Assembly (NCBI RefSeq): GCF_013407925.2
Contig: NZ_CP060201.1
Coordinates: forward strand, 2,790,001-2,854,000
Origin: Pseudomonas protegens
GTDB lineage: Bacteria; Pseudomonadota; Gammaproteobacteria; Pseudomonadales; Pseudomonadaceae
Direction: 5' to 3'
Length of the DNA: 64,000 bases
Shown here piece by piece: positions 46,267-55,078 of the stretch (position 1 is the stretch's first letter; the number at the start of each line of letters is the position of its first letter). The translations under genes were made by a program, and so were the position numbers. The notes beneath the pieces are model-generated. The model ran no database searches, was not told where the DNA came from, and was given only the letters and a program-made list of their open reading frames with translations.

Positions 46267-47343
46267 CCCACCGGCCAAAGGGCGCAAGCGGCGCTCATGC
46301 TCCAGTAGCCAGCGCTTGCGCCACAGTCCGCCGCCGTAGCCAGTGAGCGTACCGTCGCTGCCGATCACCCGGTGGCAGGCAATGACGATGGCGATCTGAT
46401 TGGCGCCGTTGGCCCGGGCCACCGCGCGCACCGCCGATGGCGAACCGATCCGGCTCGCCACCTCGGCATAACTGCAGGTGCTGCCCAGGGGAATGGCGCG
46501 CAAGGCCTGCCATACCGTGCGCGTGAAGGGCGAGGCGTTCATCGCCAGAGGCGTGTGGAAACCGCCCGGCTCACCGGCAAAATAGCGCTGCAGTTCGGCC
46601 TCGATCTGGTCGATCGGGGCGAAACGCCCGAAACCTATGCTGGAACCGCTGCGCTTTTGCAGGGCCTGCAGCTCACTGGCCAGCGCCGGGCGATCGAAGA
46701 ACTCCAGCAGATGCAGGACCTGGGCGTCGGCCACCGCCAGCATCACGCCGATGGGGGTTTGCAACCAGTCCACCTTGAGCAGCTCACGCCCCCGCAGGTT
46801 CGACGGCGGCTGGCCGGCCAGACGGGAAAAAGCCCGGCGAAAGCCGCTGTCGGAATCAAAGCCGGCGCTGATCTGCGCCGCAATCACCGACTCTCCGCCT
46901 GCCAACTGCTGCATGCCCTGGCCCATGCGCCGCAGGCGGGCCATTTCCAGGAAAGTCACCCCGAAGTAGCGCTTGAAGGCGCGACGCACGGTGGACGGGT
47001 CCAGCCCCAGCCGGGTCAGATCGTCTTCGTACCAGCGACGTTCGGGGTCGCCGTGCAGTTGCTCCAGCAGGGTCTGGACCCAGGGTTCCTGCACCCCGGC
47101 CCGTTCCAGCGGACGACAACGCAGACAGGCACGAAACCCGGCTTCGACACAGCCCTTGATCGAGCCGAAAAACACCGTGTTCTCGCGCTTGGGCTTGCGC
47201 GCGGCGCAGGTCAGGCGGCAGAACACCCCCGTGCTCTTGACCCCGACGAACGCAAAGCCCTCATAAGCCGGGTCGCGGTCCAAAAGGGCCTGATACAGGG
47301 TGTCGTCATCGGGGAGCTGGAACAGCAAAGTGGCGTTTTCCAT
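46249..47343 (-). CDS. ada: Bifunctional methylated-DNA repair protein and regulator Ada
   Basis: 364 residues. Repairs O6-alkylguanine and methylphosphotriesters and activates alkylation-response genes. Order: N-terminal zinc domain with Cys42, Cys46, Cys73 and Cys76 (GVFCRLTC...ACLRC), where the first Cys accepts the phosphotriester methyl group; AraC-type helix-turn-helix region (STVRRAFKRYFGVTFLEMARLRRM); C-terminal methyltransferase with active-site Cys323 in VIACHRVIGSDG. The residue before the Cys is Ala instead of the usual Pro of PCHRV. It is tail-to-tail with the MFS gene. Confidence 0.94.
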   Translation of the reverse strand: MENATLLFQLPDDDTLYQALLDRDPAYEGFAFVGVKSTGVFCRLTCAARKPKRENTVFFGSIKGCVEAGFRACLRCRPLERAGVQEPWVQTLLEQLHGDPERRWYEDDLTRLGLDPSTVRRAFKRYFGVTFLEMARLRRMGQGMQQLAGGESVIAAQISAGFDSDSGFRRAFSRLAGQPPSNLRGRELLKVDWLQTPIGVMLAVADAQVLHLLEFFDRPALASELQALQKRSGSSIGFGRFAPIDQIEAELQRYFAGEPGGFHTPLAMNASPFTRTVWQALRAIPLGSTCSYAEVASRIGSPSAVRAVARANGANQIAIVIACHRVIGSDGTLTGYGGGLWRKRWLLEHERRLRPLAGGSASGL

Positions 47344-47468
47344 GGCCGCATCCTAAACCTTGAAGCGTCGGGTTCGAGCACTCTAAACCCGCGCTCTATG
47401 CGCTGCCGCTGAAAAACGGGCGTTGATTCTCGCCGATCCGGGCAGCCGCCAAGCGCCCTGCCGACTCA

Positions 47469-47485
47469 TGCACTATATTGGTGCA
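47469..47485. promoter_or_regulatory. NtrC binding site upstream of ntrB
   Basis: TGCACTATATTGGTGCA: both half-sites and the spacing are identical to the consensus TGCACT-N5-GGTGCA. It lies about 130 bases upstream of the sigma-54 core. It implies autoregulation of ntrBC by phosphorylated NtrC. Confidence 0.9.
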
Positions 47486-47612
47486 ACAGCGTGCACCGAC
47501 AGACCATTCCCAGCCCATTTTGGTTCGAAAATACCCGGCAAAGCTGGCAAAGCGCCACGTAAGCGGGCTTCAAACGCCTGTTTCAGGGCGCTAACGCTTC
47601 TTTTCGGAGCCT

Positions 47613-47628
47613 TGGTTTGGTTTTTGCA
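47613..47628 (+). promoter_or_regulatory. Sigma-54 promoter of ntrBC
   Basis: TGGTTTGGTTTTTGCA: GG (47614-47615) and GC (47626-47627) are ten bases apart; the -12 block TTGCA is perfect, the -24 block is weaker (TGGTTT rather than TGGCAC). Transcription would start about 67 bases before the ntrB ATG. Confidence 0.75.
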
Positions 47629-47706
47629 TTTTCTCCACATCAGCGCTTTAACCCCGCGCGCGATCCCGGACCGGCTCCGGCTCGCCCTGCTCCAAAAGAG
47701 GTCCGA

Positions 47707-48788
47707 ATGACCATCAGCGACCCACTGCACCGTCTGCTTCTGGACAACCTGACCACCGCCACCATCCTGCTCAACGCCGACCTGCGCCTTGAGTACATGA
47801 ATCCGGCGGCGGAGATGCTGCTGGCCATCAGCGGCCAGCGCAGCCATGGGCAATTCATCAGCGAGCTGTTCACCGAATCCGCCGAGGCCCTGAGCTCCCT
47901 GCGCCAGGCGGTGGAACAGGCGCATCCGTTTACCAAGCGCGAGGCCATGCTCACCGCCCTGACCGGCCAGACCCTGACCGTCGACTACGCGGTAACACCG
48001 ATCCTCAGCAATGGCGACACCTTGCTGCTGCTGGAAGTCCACCCCAGGGACCGGCTGCTGCGCATCACCAAGGAAGAGGCCCAACTGTCCAAGCAGGAAA
48101 CCAGCAAGATGCTGGTGCGCGGCCTGGCCCACGAAATCAAGAACCCGCTGGGCGGGATTCGCGGCGCCGCCCAATTGCTGGCTCGCGAGCTGCCCGAGGA
48201 AAGCCTCAAGGACTACACCAACGTCATCATCGAAGAGGCCGACCGCCTGCGAAACCTGGTGGACCGCATGCTCGGCTCGAACAAGCTGCCGTCCCTGGCG
48301 CCGACCAACATCCACGAAGTGCTGGAGCGGGTCAGCAGCCTGGTGGAAGCCGAAAGCCAGGGCTGCATCACCCTGGTGCGCGATTACGACCCGAGCATTC
48401 CGGACGTGCTGATCGACCGCGAGCAGATGATCCAGGCGGTGCTCAACATCGTGCGCAACGCCATGCAAGCCATCAGCAGCCAGAACGAAATGCGCCTGGG
48501 GCGCATCACCCTGCGCAGCCGCACCATGCGCCAGTTCACCATCGGCCATGTGCGTCATCGCCTGGTGACCAAGATCGAAATCATCGACAACGGCCCGGGC
48601 ATTCCCGCCGAGCTGCAGGACACCCTCTTCTTCCCCATGGTCAGCGGCCGCCCGGACGGCACCGGGCTGGGCCTGGCCATTACCCAGAACATCATCAGCC
48701 AGCACCAGGGCCTGATCGAATGTGACAGCCATCCCGGCCACACCACCTTCTCGATCTTTCTGCCTCTGGAACAAGGAGCCCCATCGAC

Positions 48789-48792
<4 letters not shown>
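47707..48792 (+). CDS. ntrB: Nitrogen-regulation sensor histidine kinase NtrB
   Basis: Phosphorylates or dephosphorylates NtrC under the control of PII. 361 residues from MTISDPLHRLLLDNLTTATILL. An N-terminal PAS domain (about 8-110) carries no membrane helices, so the protein is cytoplasmic. The H-box AHEIKNPLGGIRGAAQLL has His142, and there is an ATP-binding domain with NIVRNAMQAI, IIDNGPGIP and GTGLGLAIT boxes. It overlaps ntrC by 4 bases. Confidence 0.96.
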
Positions 48793-50225
<1,433 letters not shown>

Positions 50226-50241
50226 AGCACCGCCCCACGGC

Positions 50242-50328
50242 ACGTAGGAGCTGGCTTGCCAGCGAAAAGACCCCTGAGCCTTGCAGAGCGCTGACCGGCG
50301 CTTTCGCCGGCAAGCCGGCTCCTACGAC
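50242..50328. repeat. REP pair (inverted) after ntrC
   Basis: CGTAGGAGCTGGCTTGCCAG (from 50243) and TTCGCCGGCAAGCCGGCTCC followed by TACG, ending about 50325. They face each other across about 40 bases. Confidence 0.8.
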
Positions 50329-50339
50329 GAGGATGTGCG

Positions 50340-50358
50340 TGCACCAGGATGGGGTGCA
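50340..50358. promoter_or_regulatory. NtrC-like site upstream of the NrsZ-type RNA
   Basis: TGCACC (50340-50345) and GGTGCA (50353-50358) are perfect half-sites, but with seven rather than five bases between. A second overlapping TGCATGCACTG follows. It lies about 150 bases upstream of the sigma-54 core. Confidence 0.6.
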
Positions 50359-50443
50359 TGCACTGCCCGAAGGCGCGCTGCAGCGCCATCGAGCCCGGGC
50401 ACACCCCGGGCCTCAGCGCTGAAAAGCCCTCCGCCGAAAACCC

Positions 50444-50478
50444 AAAAGCCCCGGATTACGGGGCTTTCAAATTTTTTC
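50444..50478 (+). terminator. Terminator of ntrBC
   Basis: Arms AAAGCCCCG (50445-50453) and CGGGGCTTT (50459-50467) around GATTA, followed by CAAATTTTTT. It lies just before the NrsZ-type promoter, so the RNA is not simply a tail of the ntrBC message. Confidence 0.85.
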
Positions 50479-50507
50479 ACGGCAGCACGCGCGACTATCG
50501 CGAAAAC

Positions 50508-50523
50508 TGGCACGCCCTCTGCA
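50508..50523 (+). promoter_or_regulatory. Sigma-54 promoter of the NrsZ-type RNA
   Basis: TGGCACGCCCTCTGCA: GG (50509-50510) and GC (50521-50522) are ten bases apart; TGGCACG is a perfect -24 block and CTGCA differs by one from TTGCA. It is the best sigma-54 match in the window. Transcription would start near 50533. Confidence 0.9.
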
Positions 50524-50532
50524 TTAATCCAG

Positions 50533-50920
50533 TCACCACCCAGTTTAGGGGACCTTGGTACAGGCAGGCCGGGGATTCCCCTCTTTAACACCCGGCCCAT
50601 CCCGCTCACAGCGACGGGCCACGTTTTCGGGAATCTCGGTACAGGCAGGCCGGGAATTCCCTCTTTAACACCGGGCTCAGCACGCTGCGAGCGACGCGCC
50701 CAAGCTTTCGGGAACCTCGGTACAGGCAGGCTGGGGCTTCCCTCTTTAACACCGGGCTGATCACGCTTTGAGCGACGCGCCCACAACCCTTTCGGGGACC
50801 CTGGTACAGGCAGGCCTGGAATCCCCCTCTTTACACCGGGACTCATCGCCCGCCCAGGCGATCAGCCCCTCCCGCTTTTGGGGGCCTTGGTACAGGCAGG
50901 CCGGGGTTTCCCTCTTTTAT
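50533..50920 (+). ncRNA. nrsZ: NrsZ-type nitrogen-regulated small RNA with five repeat units
   Basis: A non-coding array between ntrC and the next gene. The core GGTACAGGCAGG starts at 50557, 50638, 50719, 50803 and 50889 (spacing 81, 81, 84, 86). Each core is followed by a G-run, TTCCC-CTCTTT and, in units 1-4, a variable hairpin. The stems keep pairing while sequences differ, for example GGGC/GCCC in units 2 and 3 and ATCGCC/GGCGAT in unit 4. The start is set by the sigma-54 promoter; the end is estimated at the last TCTTTT. In P. aeruginosa, NrsZ lies at the same place after ntrC, is made from an NtrC/RpoN promoter and is processed into repeated stem-loop units that act on rhlA and swarming. 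Here the number of units is five. Identity with NrsZ is by position, promoter type and repeat architecture, not by alignment. Confidence 0.85.
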
Positions 50921-51357
50921 TCCTCCTGCAGGTGGATCGCCAGGCGCCAGCGCCCGTCCACCTGGCTGGCACTCCACTGGCCCCGCAGCGGCCGGGCAGC
51001 CACCAGGTTCAGCAGCAAGCCCTGGTCCGCCAGCCGCACCCGCCAGTTCACGGTCTTCTGATTGACCTGCAACTGACCGTTCTGCGCCCGTCCTTGCGCA
51101 TCGAACAGCAAGGCGACGGTGCCATCGATATGTTCGCCGTGAACCTTGGGCTCGTGGTTGAACCAGACCACCAGGCCATCGGCCGCCACCTCGACCTGTT
51201 GCAACTCCACCGGATCGGGCTGGGTCAGTCGACCAATCATCAGTCCCACCATCATCCCGACAATCGCCAGCGAGCCGAACACCCGCAGCATAAGCTTCGG
51301 TCGCGGGTCCTCTTCAGGCGTAGAATGCAGCCCATCTTTTTCTTCGGAGCCGTGCAT
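50917..51357 (-). CDS. Hypothetical single-pass membrane protein
   Basis: 146 residues. MHGSEEKDGLHSTPEEDPRPKLMLRVFGSLAIVGMMVGLMIGRLTQPDPVEL has one membrane helix (about residues 24-44), then a beta-rich outer domain of about 100 residues (LQQVEVAADGLVVWFNHEPKVHG...HLQEE), which would face the periplasm. Its ATG (51355-51357) overlaps the trmL ATG on the other strand; a later start at MLRVFG (51291) is possible. The stop is within the 3' end of the NrsZ-type RNA on the opposite strand. A gene of this kind is found next to trmL in P. aeruginosa. Function unknown. Confidence 0.8.
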   Translation of the reverse strand: MHGSEEKDGLHSTPEEDPRPKLMLRVFGSLAIVGMMVGLMIGRLTQPDPVELQQVEVAADGLVVWFNHEPKVHGEHIDGTVALLFDAQGRAQNGQLQVNQKTVNWRVRLADQGLLLNLVAARPLRGQWSASQVDGRWRLAIHLQEE

Positions 51358-51811
51358 GTTTCACGTCATCCTCTTTCAACCAGAAATTCCGCCGAATACC
51401 GGCAACGTTATCAGGCTGTGCGCCAACAGCGGCTGCCACCTGCATTTGATCGAGCCACTGGGTTTCGAAATGGACGACAAGCGCCTGCGCCGTGCCGGCC
51501 TCGACTATCACGAATACGCCACCCTGCAACGCCACGCCGACCTCGCCAGTTGCCTGGAAAGCCTCGGCCATCCGCGCCTGTTCGCCTTCACCACCAAGGG
51601 CTCGCGGCCCTTCCATGACGCCAGCTTCAAGGAGGGCGACGCCTTCCTGTTCGGCCCCGAGAGCCGCGGCCTGCCGGCGGACGTGCTGAACGCCCTGCCC
51701 GGCGAGCAGCGCCTGCGCCTGCCCATGCGCGAAGGCTGCCGCAGCCTGAACCTGTCCAACACCGTGGCGGTGGCGGTCTATGAAGGCTGGCGGCAACTGG
51801 GCTTCAAGTAA
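51356..51811 (+). CDS. trmL: tRNA (cytidine/uridine-34 2'-O)-methyltransferase
   Basis: SPOUT-class methyltransferase that modifies the wobble base of tRNA-Leu. 151 residues from MFHVILFQPEIPPNTGNVIRLCANSG, with GGAG eight bases before the ATG. Knot region: FGPESRGLPADVL, RLPMREGCRSLNLSNTVAVAVYEGWRQLG, the last being the trefoil SAM-binding signature. The upstream in-frame extension (from 51146) is not used. It is divergent from the hypothetical membrane protein, with overlapping start codons. Confidence 0.96.
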   Translation: MFHVILFQPEIPPNTGNVIRLCANSGCHLHLIEPLGFEMDDKRLRRAGLDYHEYATLQRHADLASCLESLGHPRLFAFTTKGSRPFHDASFKEGDAFLFGPESRGLPADVLNALPGEQRLRLPMREGCRSLNLSNTVAVAVYEGWRQLGFK

Positions 51812-51818
51812 CCCTTCT

Positions 51819-51922
51819 CTGTAGCCGCTGCCGCAGGCTGCGACAAGGCCCGAAGGGCCTTCTTGGGTGCACCATCGCGGCGCCCACTTCGTGGTCGATC
51901 GCAGCCTGCGGCAGCGGCTACA
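51819..51922. repeat. Long inverted repeat, arms CTGTAGCCGCTGCCGCAGGC
   Basis: CTGTAGCCGCTGCCGCAGGC at 51819 and its inverse GCCTGCGGCAGCGGCTACAG ending 51922, with inner pairs (CGAAGGGCCT). Same family as 34244-34379 (the first 14 bases of the arm, CTGTAGCCGCTGCC, are identical), again between convergent genes. Confidence 0.8.
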
Positions 51923-51950
51923 GGGTTTGCACAGCTAAGGCTCACGCATG

Positions 51951-51978
51951 AAAAAAGCGCCGTTACAGGCGCTTTTTT
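51951..51978. terminator. Bidirectional terminator between trmL and secB
   Basis: AAAAAAGCGCC and GGCGCTTTTTT around GTTACA: a perfect 11-base pairing with A-run and T-run, so it works for both convergent genes. Confidence 0.9.
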
Positions 51979-51995
51979 CGTACCGCGGGCCGCTC

Positions 51996-52478
51996 TTATT
52001 GAACGGTGTTTTCGCCGGCGGACTGCAGACGTTGCAGCTCCTGGGCGTACAGCGCGTCGAAGTTCACCGGGGCCAGCATCAGGGCCGGGAACGAACCACG
52101 GGTCACCAGGCTGTCCAGCGCTTCGCGAGCGTAAGGGAACAGGATGTTCGGGCAGAAGGCACCCAGGGTGTGGCTCATGGAAGCCTCGTCCAGGTTCTTG
52201 ATCAGGAAGATACCGGCCTGTTGCACTTCAGCGATGAAGGCCACTTCGTCGCCGTTCTTCACGGTCACGGACAGGGTCAGCACCACTTCGTGGAAGTCGG
52301 CTTCCAGAGCCTTCTGACGGGTGTTGAGATCCAGGCCGACGCTTGGCTCCCACTGCTGACGGAAGATCGCCGGGCTTTTCGGCGCTTCGAAGGACAGGTC
52401 ACGCACGTAGATGCGCTGCAGGGAGAATTGCGGTGCGCTTTCGTCTTCGGCAGCAGCAGTGTTCTGTTGGTCAGTCAT
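51996..52478 (-). CDS. secB: Protein-export chaperone SecB
   Basis: Cytoplasmic homotetramer that keeps pre-proteins unfolded for SecA. 160 residues: [39 protein letters not shown], then [45 protein letters not shown], and [40 protein letters not shown], all diagnostic. It is third in a rhodanese-like/grxC/secB transcript that matches the conserved grx-secB order in proteobacteria. Confidence 0.98.
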   Translation of the reverse strand: MTDQQNTAAAEDESAPQFSLQRIYVRDLSFEAPKSPAIFRQQWEPSVGLDLNTRQKALEADFHEVVLTLSVTVKNGDEVAFIAEVQQAGIFLIKNLDEASMSHTLGAFCPNILFPYAREALDSLVTRGSFPALMLAPVNFDALYAQELQRLQSAGENTVQ

Positions 52479-52520
52479 CTCAGATCCTTCTTGATCTTGG
52501 GTCTAATAGGGTTAGGAATT

Positions 52521-52775
52521 TCAGGCCGCCAGCAGCGCGTCGAGCTTGCCGGCGCGCTCCAGGGCAAACAAATCATCACAACCACCTACATGGGTGGCGC
52601 CGATCCAGATCTGCGGCACGGACGTGCGTCCGGCCTTCTGGGCCATGTCGGCGCGCACCTGCGGCTTGCCATCGACCTTGATCTCTTCGAAGGCTACGCC
52701 TTTGCTCCCGAGCAGTTGCTTGGCCCGCGAGCAGTAAGGGCAGTAATCACTGGAGTAGACGATGACCTTGGGCAT
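52521..52775 (-). CDS. grxC: Glutaredoxin 3
   Basis: 84 residues, MPKVIVYSSDYCPYCSRAKQLLGSKGVAFEEIKV. Redox motif CPYC at residues 12-15; the TSVPQIWIGATHVGGCDDLFAL segment supplies the glutathione site. Reduces protein disulfides or glutathionylated proteins with glutathione. It overlaps the rhodanese-like gene by one base and is 42 bases before secB. Confidence 0.96.
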   Translation of the reverse strand: MPKVIVYSSDYCPYCSRAKQLLGSKGVAFEEIKVDGKPQVRADMAQKAGRTSVPQIWIGATHVGGCDDLFALERAGKLDALLAA

Positions 52776-53188
52776 TACTTCACCAATGGCAGGTTGTCGG
52801 CTTTCCAGCTGGCTACACCACCGGACAGCTTGGCGGCGGTGAAACCGGACTTCAGCAGCTCACGGGCATGGGTGCCGGCGTGCTGGCCTTGGGCGTCCAC
52901 CAGGATGATGGTCTTGGCCTTGTGCTTTTCCAGCTCGCCGACACGGGCGGCCAGCTTGTCCTGGGGAATGTTCAGCGCGCCGACGATATGGCCGGCGGCG
53001 TAGTCCTTGGACGGACGAATATCGATCACCACGCCCTGCTCGCTGTTGACCAGCGCGGTCAGTTCACGGGTGCTGAGGCTGCGGCCACCGCGGCTCAATT
53101 CATGAGCGATCAACAGAGCCAGCAGGATGGCGAAGGCGCCGACGAGCAAGTAGTGTTCAGTGGCGAATTGAATCAGGTGAGCAACCAT
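52775..53188 (-). CDS. Membrane-anchored rhodanese-like protein, no catalytic Cys (YibN-like)
   Basis: 137 residues. An N-terminal membrane helix (about residues 12-30, TEHYLLVGAFAILLALLIAHEL) is followed by a rhodanese domain (LVNSEQGVVIDIRPSKDYAAGHIVGALNIP is the CDC25/rhodanese N-motif). The active-site loop reads TIILVDAQGQHAGTHARELL: no Cys lies where YC-x-x-G-x-R is expected, so it cannot transfer sulfur in the usual way. The gene order rhodanese-grxC-secB is conserved in gammaproteobacteria, where the E. coli relative is YibN. A role in membrane protein handling rather than sulfur chemistry is therefore inferred. Confidence 0.9.
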   Translation of the reverse strand: MVAHLIQFATEHYLLVGAFAILLALLIAHELSRGGRSLSTRELTALVNSEQGVVIDIRPSKDYAAGHIVGALNIPQDKLAARVGELEKHKAKTIILVDAQGQHAGTHARELLKSGFTAAKLSGGVASWKADNLPLVK

Positions 53189-53353
53189 CTAAGGAGGTTC
53201 CAGGGCGTTAAAATGTCGGCCAGTATACACAGCCCTCAAGGTCGGCCAAACCCCGCCCGGCGGTGACGCCACCGGAACTTCGCTTTAAACTGCCACTCCG
53301 TTTTTCCACACCTCCTTTTTCAACACTTTCCTATCCAGCCACGAGTGGACGCC

Positions 53354-54895
53354 ATGACTACCACGCCTAAACCTTTGGTCCTGATGATTCTGGATGGCTT
53401 CGGTCACAGCGAGAGCCACGAATCCAACGCCGTCTATGCGGCCAGGAAGCCAGTCCTGGACCGCTTGTGCGCCAGCATGCCCAACGGCCTGATCTCGGGC
53501 TCGGGCATGGACGTCGGCCTGCCGGATGGGCAGATGGGCAACTCCGAGGTCGGCCACATGAATCTGGGCGCCGGTCGCGTGGTGTACCAGGACTTCACCC
53601 GGGTGACCAAGGCCATCCGTGACGGCGAGTTCTTCGAGAACCCGACCATTTGCGCCGCCGTGGACAAGGCCGTGGCCGCCGGCAAGGCGGTGCACATCCT
53701 CGGCCTGCTGTCGGATGGCGGCGTGCACAGCCACCAGGACCACCTGATCGCCATGGCCGAGCTGGCCTTCAAGCGCGGCGCCGAGAAGATCTACCTGCAC
53801 GCCTTCCTTGATGGTCGCGACACGCCGCCGAAAAGCGCCCAGTCGTCCATCGAACTGCTGGACGAAACCTTCAAGACCCTGGGCAAGGGCCGCATCGCCA
53901 GCCTGATCGGCCGCTACTTCGCCATGGACCGTGACAACCGCTGGGACCGCGTGGCCCAGGCCTACAACCTGATCGTCGACGGCCAGGGCCAGTTCAACGC
54001 CGCCACCGCCCAGGAAGGCCTGCAAGCCGCCTACGCTCGCGATGAAAGCGACGAATTCGTCAAGGCCACCACCATCGGCGAGCCGGTCAAGGTCGAAGAC
54101 GGCGACGCCGTGGTGTTCATGAACTTCCGCGCCGACCGCGCCCGCGAGCTGACCCGGGTCTTCGTCGAGGACGACTTCAAGGACTTCGAACGCGCGCGCC
54201 AGCCCAAGCTGGCCGGTTTCGTCATGCTCACCCAGTACGCCGCCAGCATCCCCGCGCCGGCGGCCTTTGCTCCGGGCAGCCTGGAAAACGTACTGGGCGA
54301 CTATTTGGCGAAAAACGGCAAGACCCAGCTGCGCATCGCCGAAACCGAAAAGTACGCCCATGTGACCTTCTTCTTCTCCGGTGGCCGTGAAGAGCCGTTC
54401 CCGGGGGAGGAACGCATCCTGATCCCGTCGCCGAAAGTCGCCACCTACGACCTGCAGCCGGAAATGAGCGCTCCTGAAGTCACCGACAAGATCGTCGATG
54501 CCATCGAGCACCAGCGTTATGACGTGATCATCGTCAACTACGCCAACGGCGACATGGTCGGCCACAGCGGTGTCTTCGAAGCGGCGGTGAAAGCCGTGGA
54601 ATGCCTGGACCTGTGTGTCGGGCGCATCGTCGATGCCCTGGAAAAGGTCGGTGGCGAAGCCCTGATCACTGCCGACCACGGCAACGTCGAGCAGATGTCC
54701 GACGCCTCCACCGGTCAGGCCCACACCGCTCACACCACCGAGCCGGTGCCCTTCATCTATTACGGCAAGCGCGCCCTGAAAGTCCGCGAAGGCGGGGTGC
54801 TGGCGGACGTGGCGCCGACCATGCTCAAGCTGCTGGACCTGCCCCAACCCGAGGAAATGACCGGCACCTCGATCCTGGTCGACCCCACGCACTGA
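53354..54895 (+). CDS. gpmI: Phosphoglycerate mutase, 2,3-bisphosphoglycerate-independent
   Basis: Interconverts 3- and 2-phosphoglycerate in glycolysis. 513 residues from [27 protein letters not shown], of the alkaline-phosphatase superfamily. Metal and nucleophile motifs: DGFGHSE (Asp14), [12 protein letters not shown] (nucleophile Ser64), [43 protein letters not shown], and [10 protein letters not shown]. It is followed by a clear terminator. It is divergent from the rhodanese-grxC-secB transcript. Confidence 0.97.
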   Translation: MTTTPKPLVLMILDGFGHSESHESNAVYAARKPVLDRLCASMPNGLISGSGMDVGLPDGQMGNSEVGHMNLGAGRVVYQDFTRVTKAIRDGEFFENPTICAAVDKAVAAGKAVHILGLLSDGGVHSHQDHLIAMAELAFKRGAEKIYLHAFLDGRDTPPKSAQSSIELLDETFKTLGKGRIASLIGRYFAMDRDNRWDRVAQAYNLIVDGQGQFNAATAQEGLQAAYARDESDEFVKATTIGEPVKVEDGDAVVFMNFRADRARELTRVFVEDDFKDFERARQPKLAGFVMLTQYAASIPAPAAFAPGSLENVLGDYLAKNGKTQLRIAETEKYAHVTFFFSGGREEPFPGEERILIPSPKVATYDLQPEMSAPEVTDKIVDAIEHQRYDVIIVNYANGDMVGHSGVFEAAVKAVECLDLCVGRIVDALEKVGGEALITADHGNVEQMSDASTGQAHTAHTTEPVPFIYYGKRALKVREGGVLADVAPTMLKLLDLPQPEEMTGTSILVDPTH

Positions 54896-54917
54896 AACAG
54901 CCCGGTGACCGTTGCAT

Positions 54918-54952
54918 GAAAAACGCCCGATGCAGCCCATCGGGCGTTTTTC
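54918..54952 (+). terminator. Terminator of gpmI
   Basis: Arms CGCCCGATG (54924-54932) and CATCGGGCG (54938-54946), loop CAGCC, flanked by an A-run and T-run. About 25 bases after the stop. Confidence 0.92.
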
Positions 54953-55034
54953 ATCGCGACCCCGCCGCCCTCAAGGCACGGCGCAAAGGCTCAAGCGCAT
55001 GACCGCGGCAACAGACAAACCCTGCCACTTGCTG

Positions 55035-55053
55035 AATAATGATTATCGTTATC
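55035..55053. promoter_or_regulatory. Fur box upstream of the DUF1460 lipoprotein gene
   Basis: AATAATGATTATCGTTATC matches the 19-base Fur consensus GATAATGATAATCATTATC at 16 of 19 positions by my count. It lies 26 bases before the ATG, where binding would block the promoter. The gene is predicted to be repressed by iron. Confidence 0.8.
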
Positions 55054-55078
55054 AGAGATGCCCGCAGAGAGAATCCCC

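Larger units (their letters stand above)
47344..47706. other. ntrBC regulatory region (363 bases without a gene)
   Basis: Between ada (leftward) and ntrB (rightward). Holds a near-perfect NtrC site at 47469-47485, a further TGCACC half-site at 47491-47496, and a sigma-54 core at 47613-47628. A 95-codon open frame crosses it but overlaps the promoter elements and has no ribosome site; I treat it as non-coding. Confidence 0.75.
50226..50532. other. Gap downstream of ntrC with REP pair, terminator and NrsZ promoter elements
   Basis: About 307 bases with a REP pair (50242-50328), an NtrC-like site (50340-50358), an ntrC terminator (50444-50478) and a sigma-54 core (50508-50523), each listed separately. 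A 174-codon minus-strand frame across this and the following repeats is a shadow of the repeat array. Confidence 0.7.

Noticed and set aside
47423..47710. 95-codon plus-strand frame upstream of ntrB
   Set aside because: It contains the NtrC site and the sigma-54 core, has no ribosome site and no family resemblance.
50322..50846. Minus-strand 174-codon frame with a repeated GxPGLPVPRFPK-like peptide, looking like a repeat protein
   Set aside because: The repeat peptide is simply the translation of the five-unit RNA repeats, whose unit length is sometimes a multiple of three. The frame lacks a ribosome site, crosses a sigma-54 promoter and a terminator, and the units vary by indels that respect RNA stems rather than codons.
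50550..50920. Five regularly spaced repeats as a possible CRISPR array
   Set aside because: The spacing (81-86 bases) is too long, the intervals are related to one another and form hairpins instead of unique spacers, and no cas genes are nearby.
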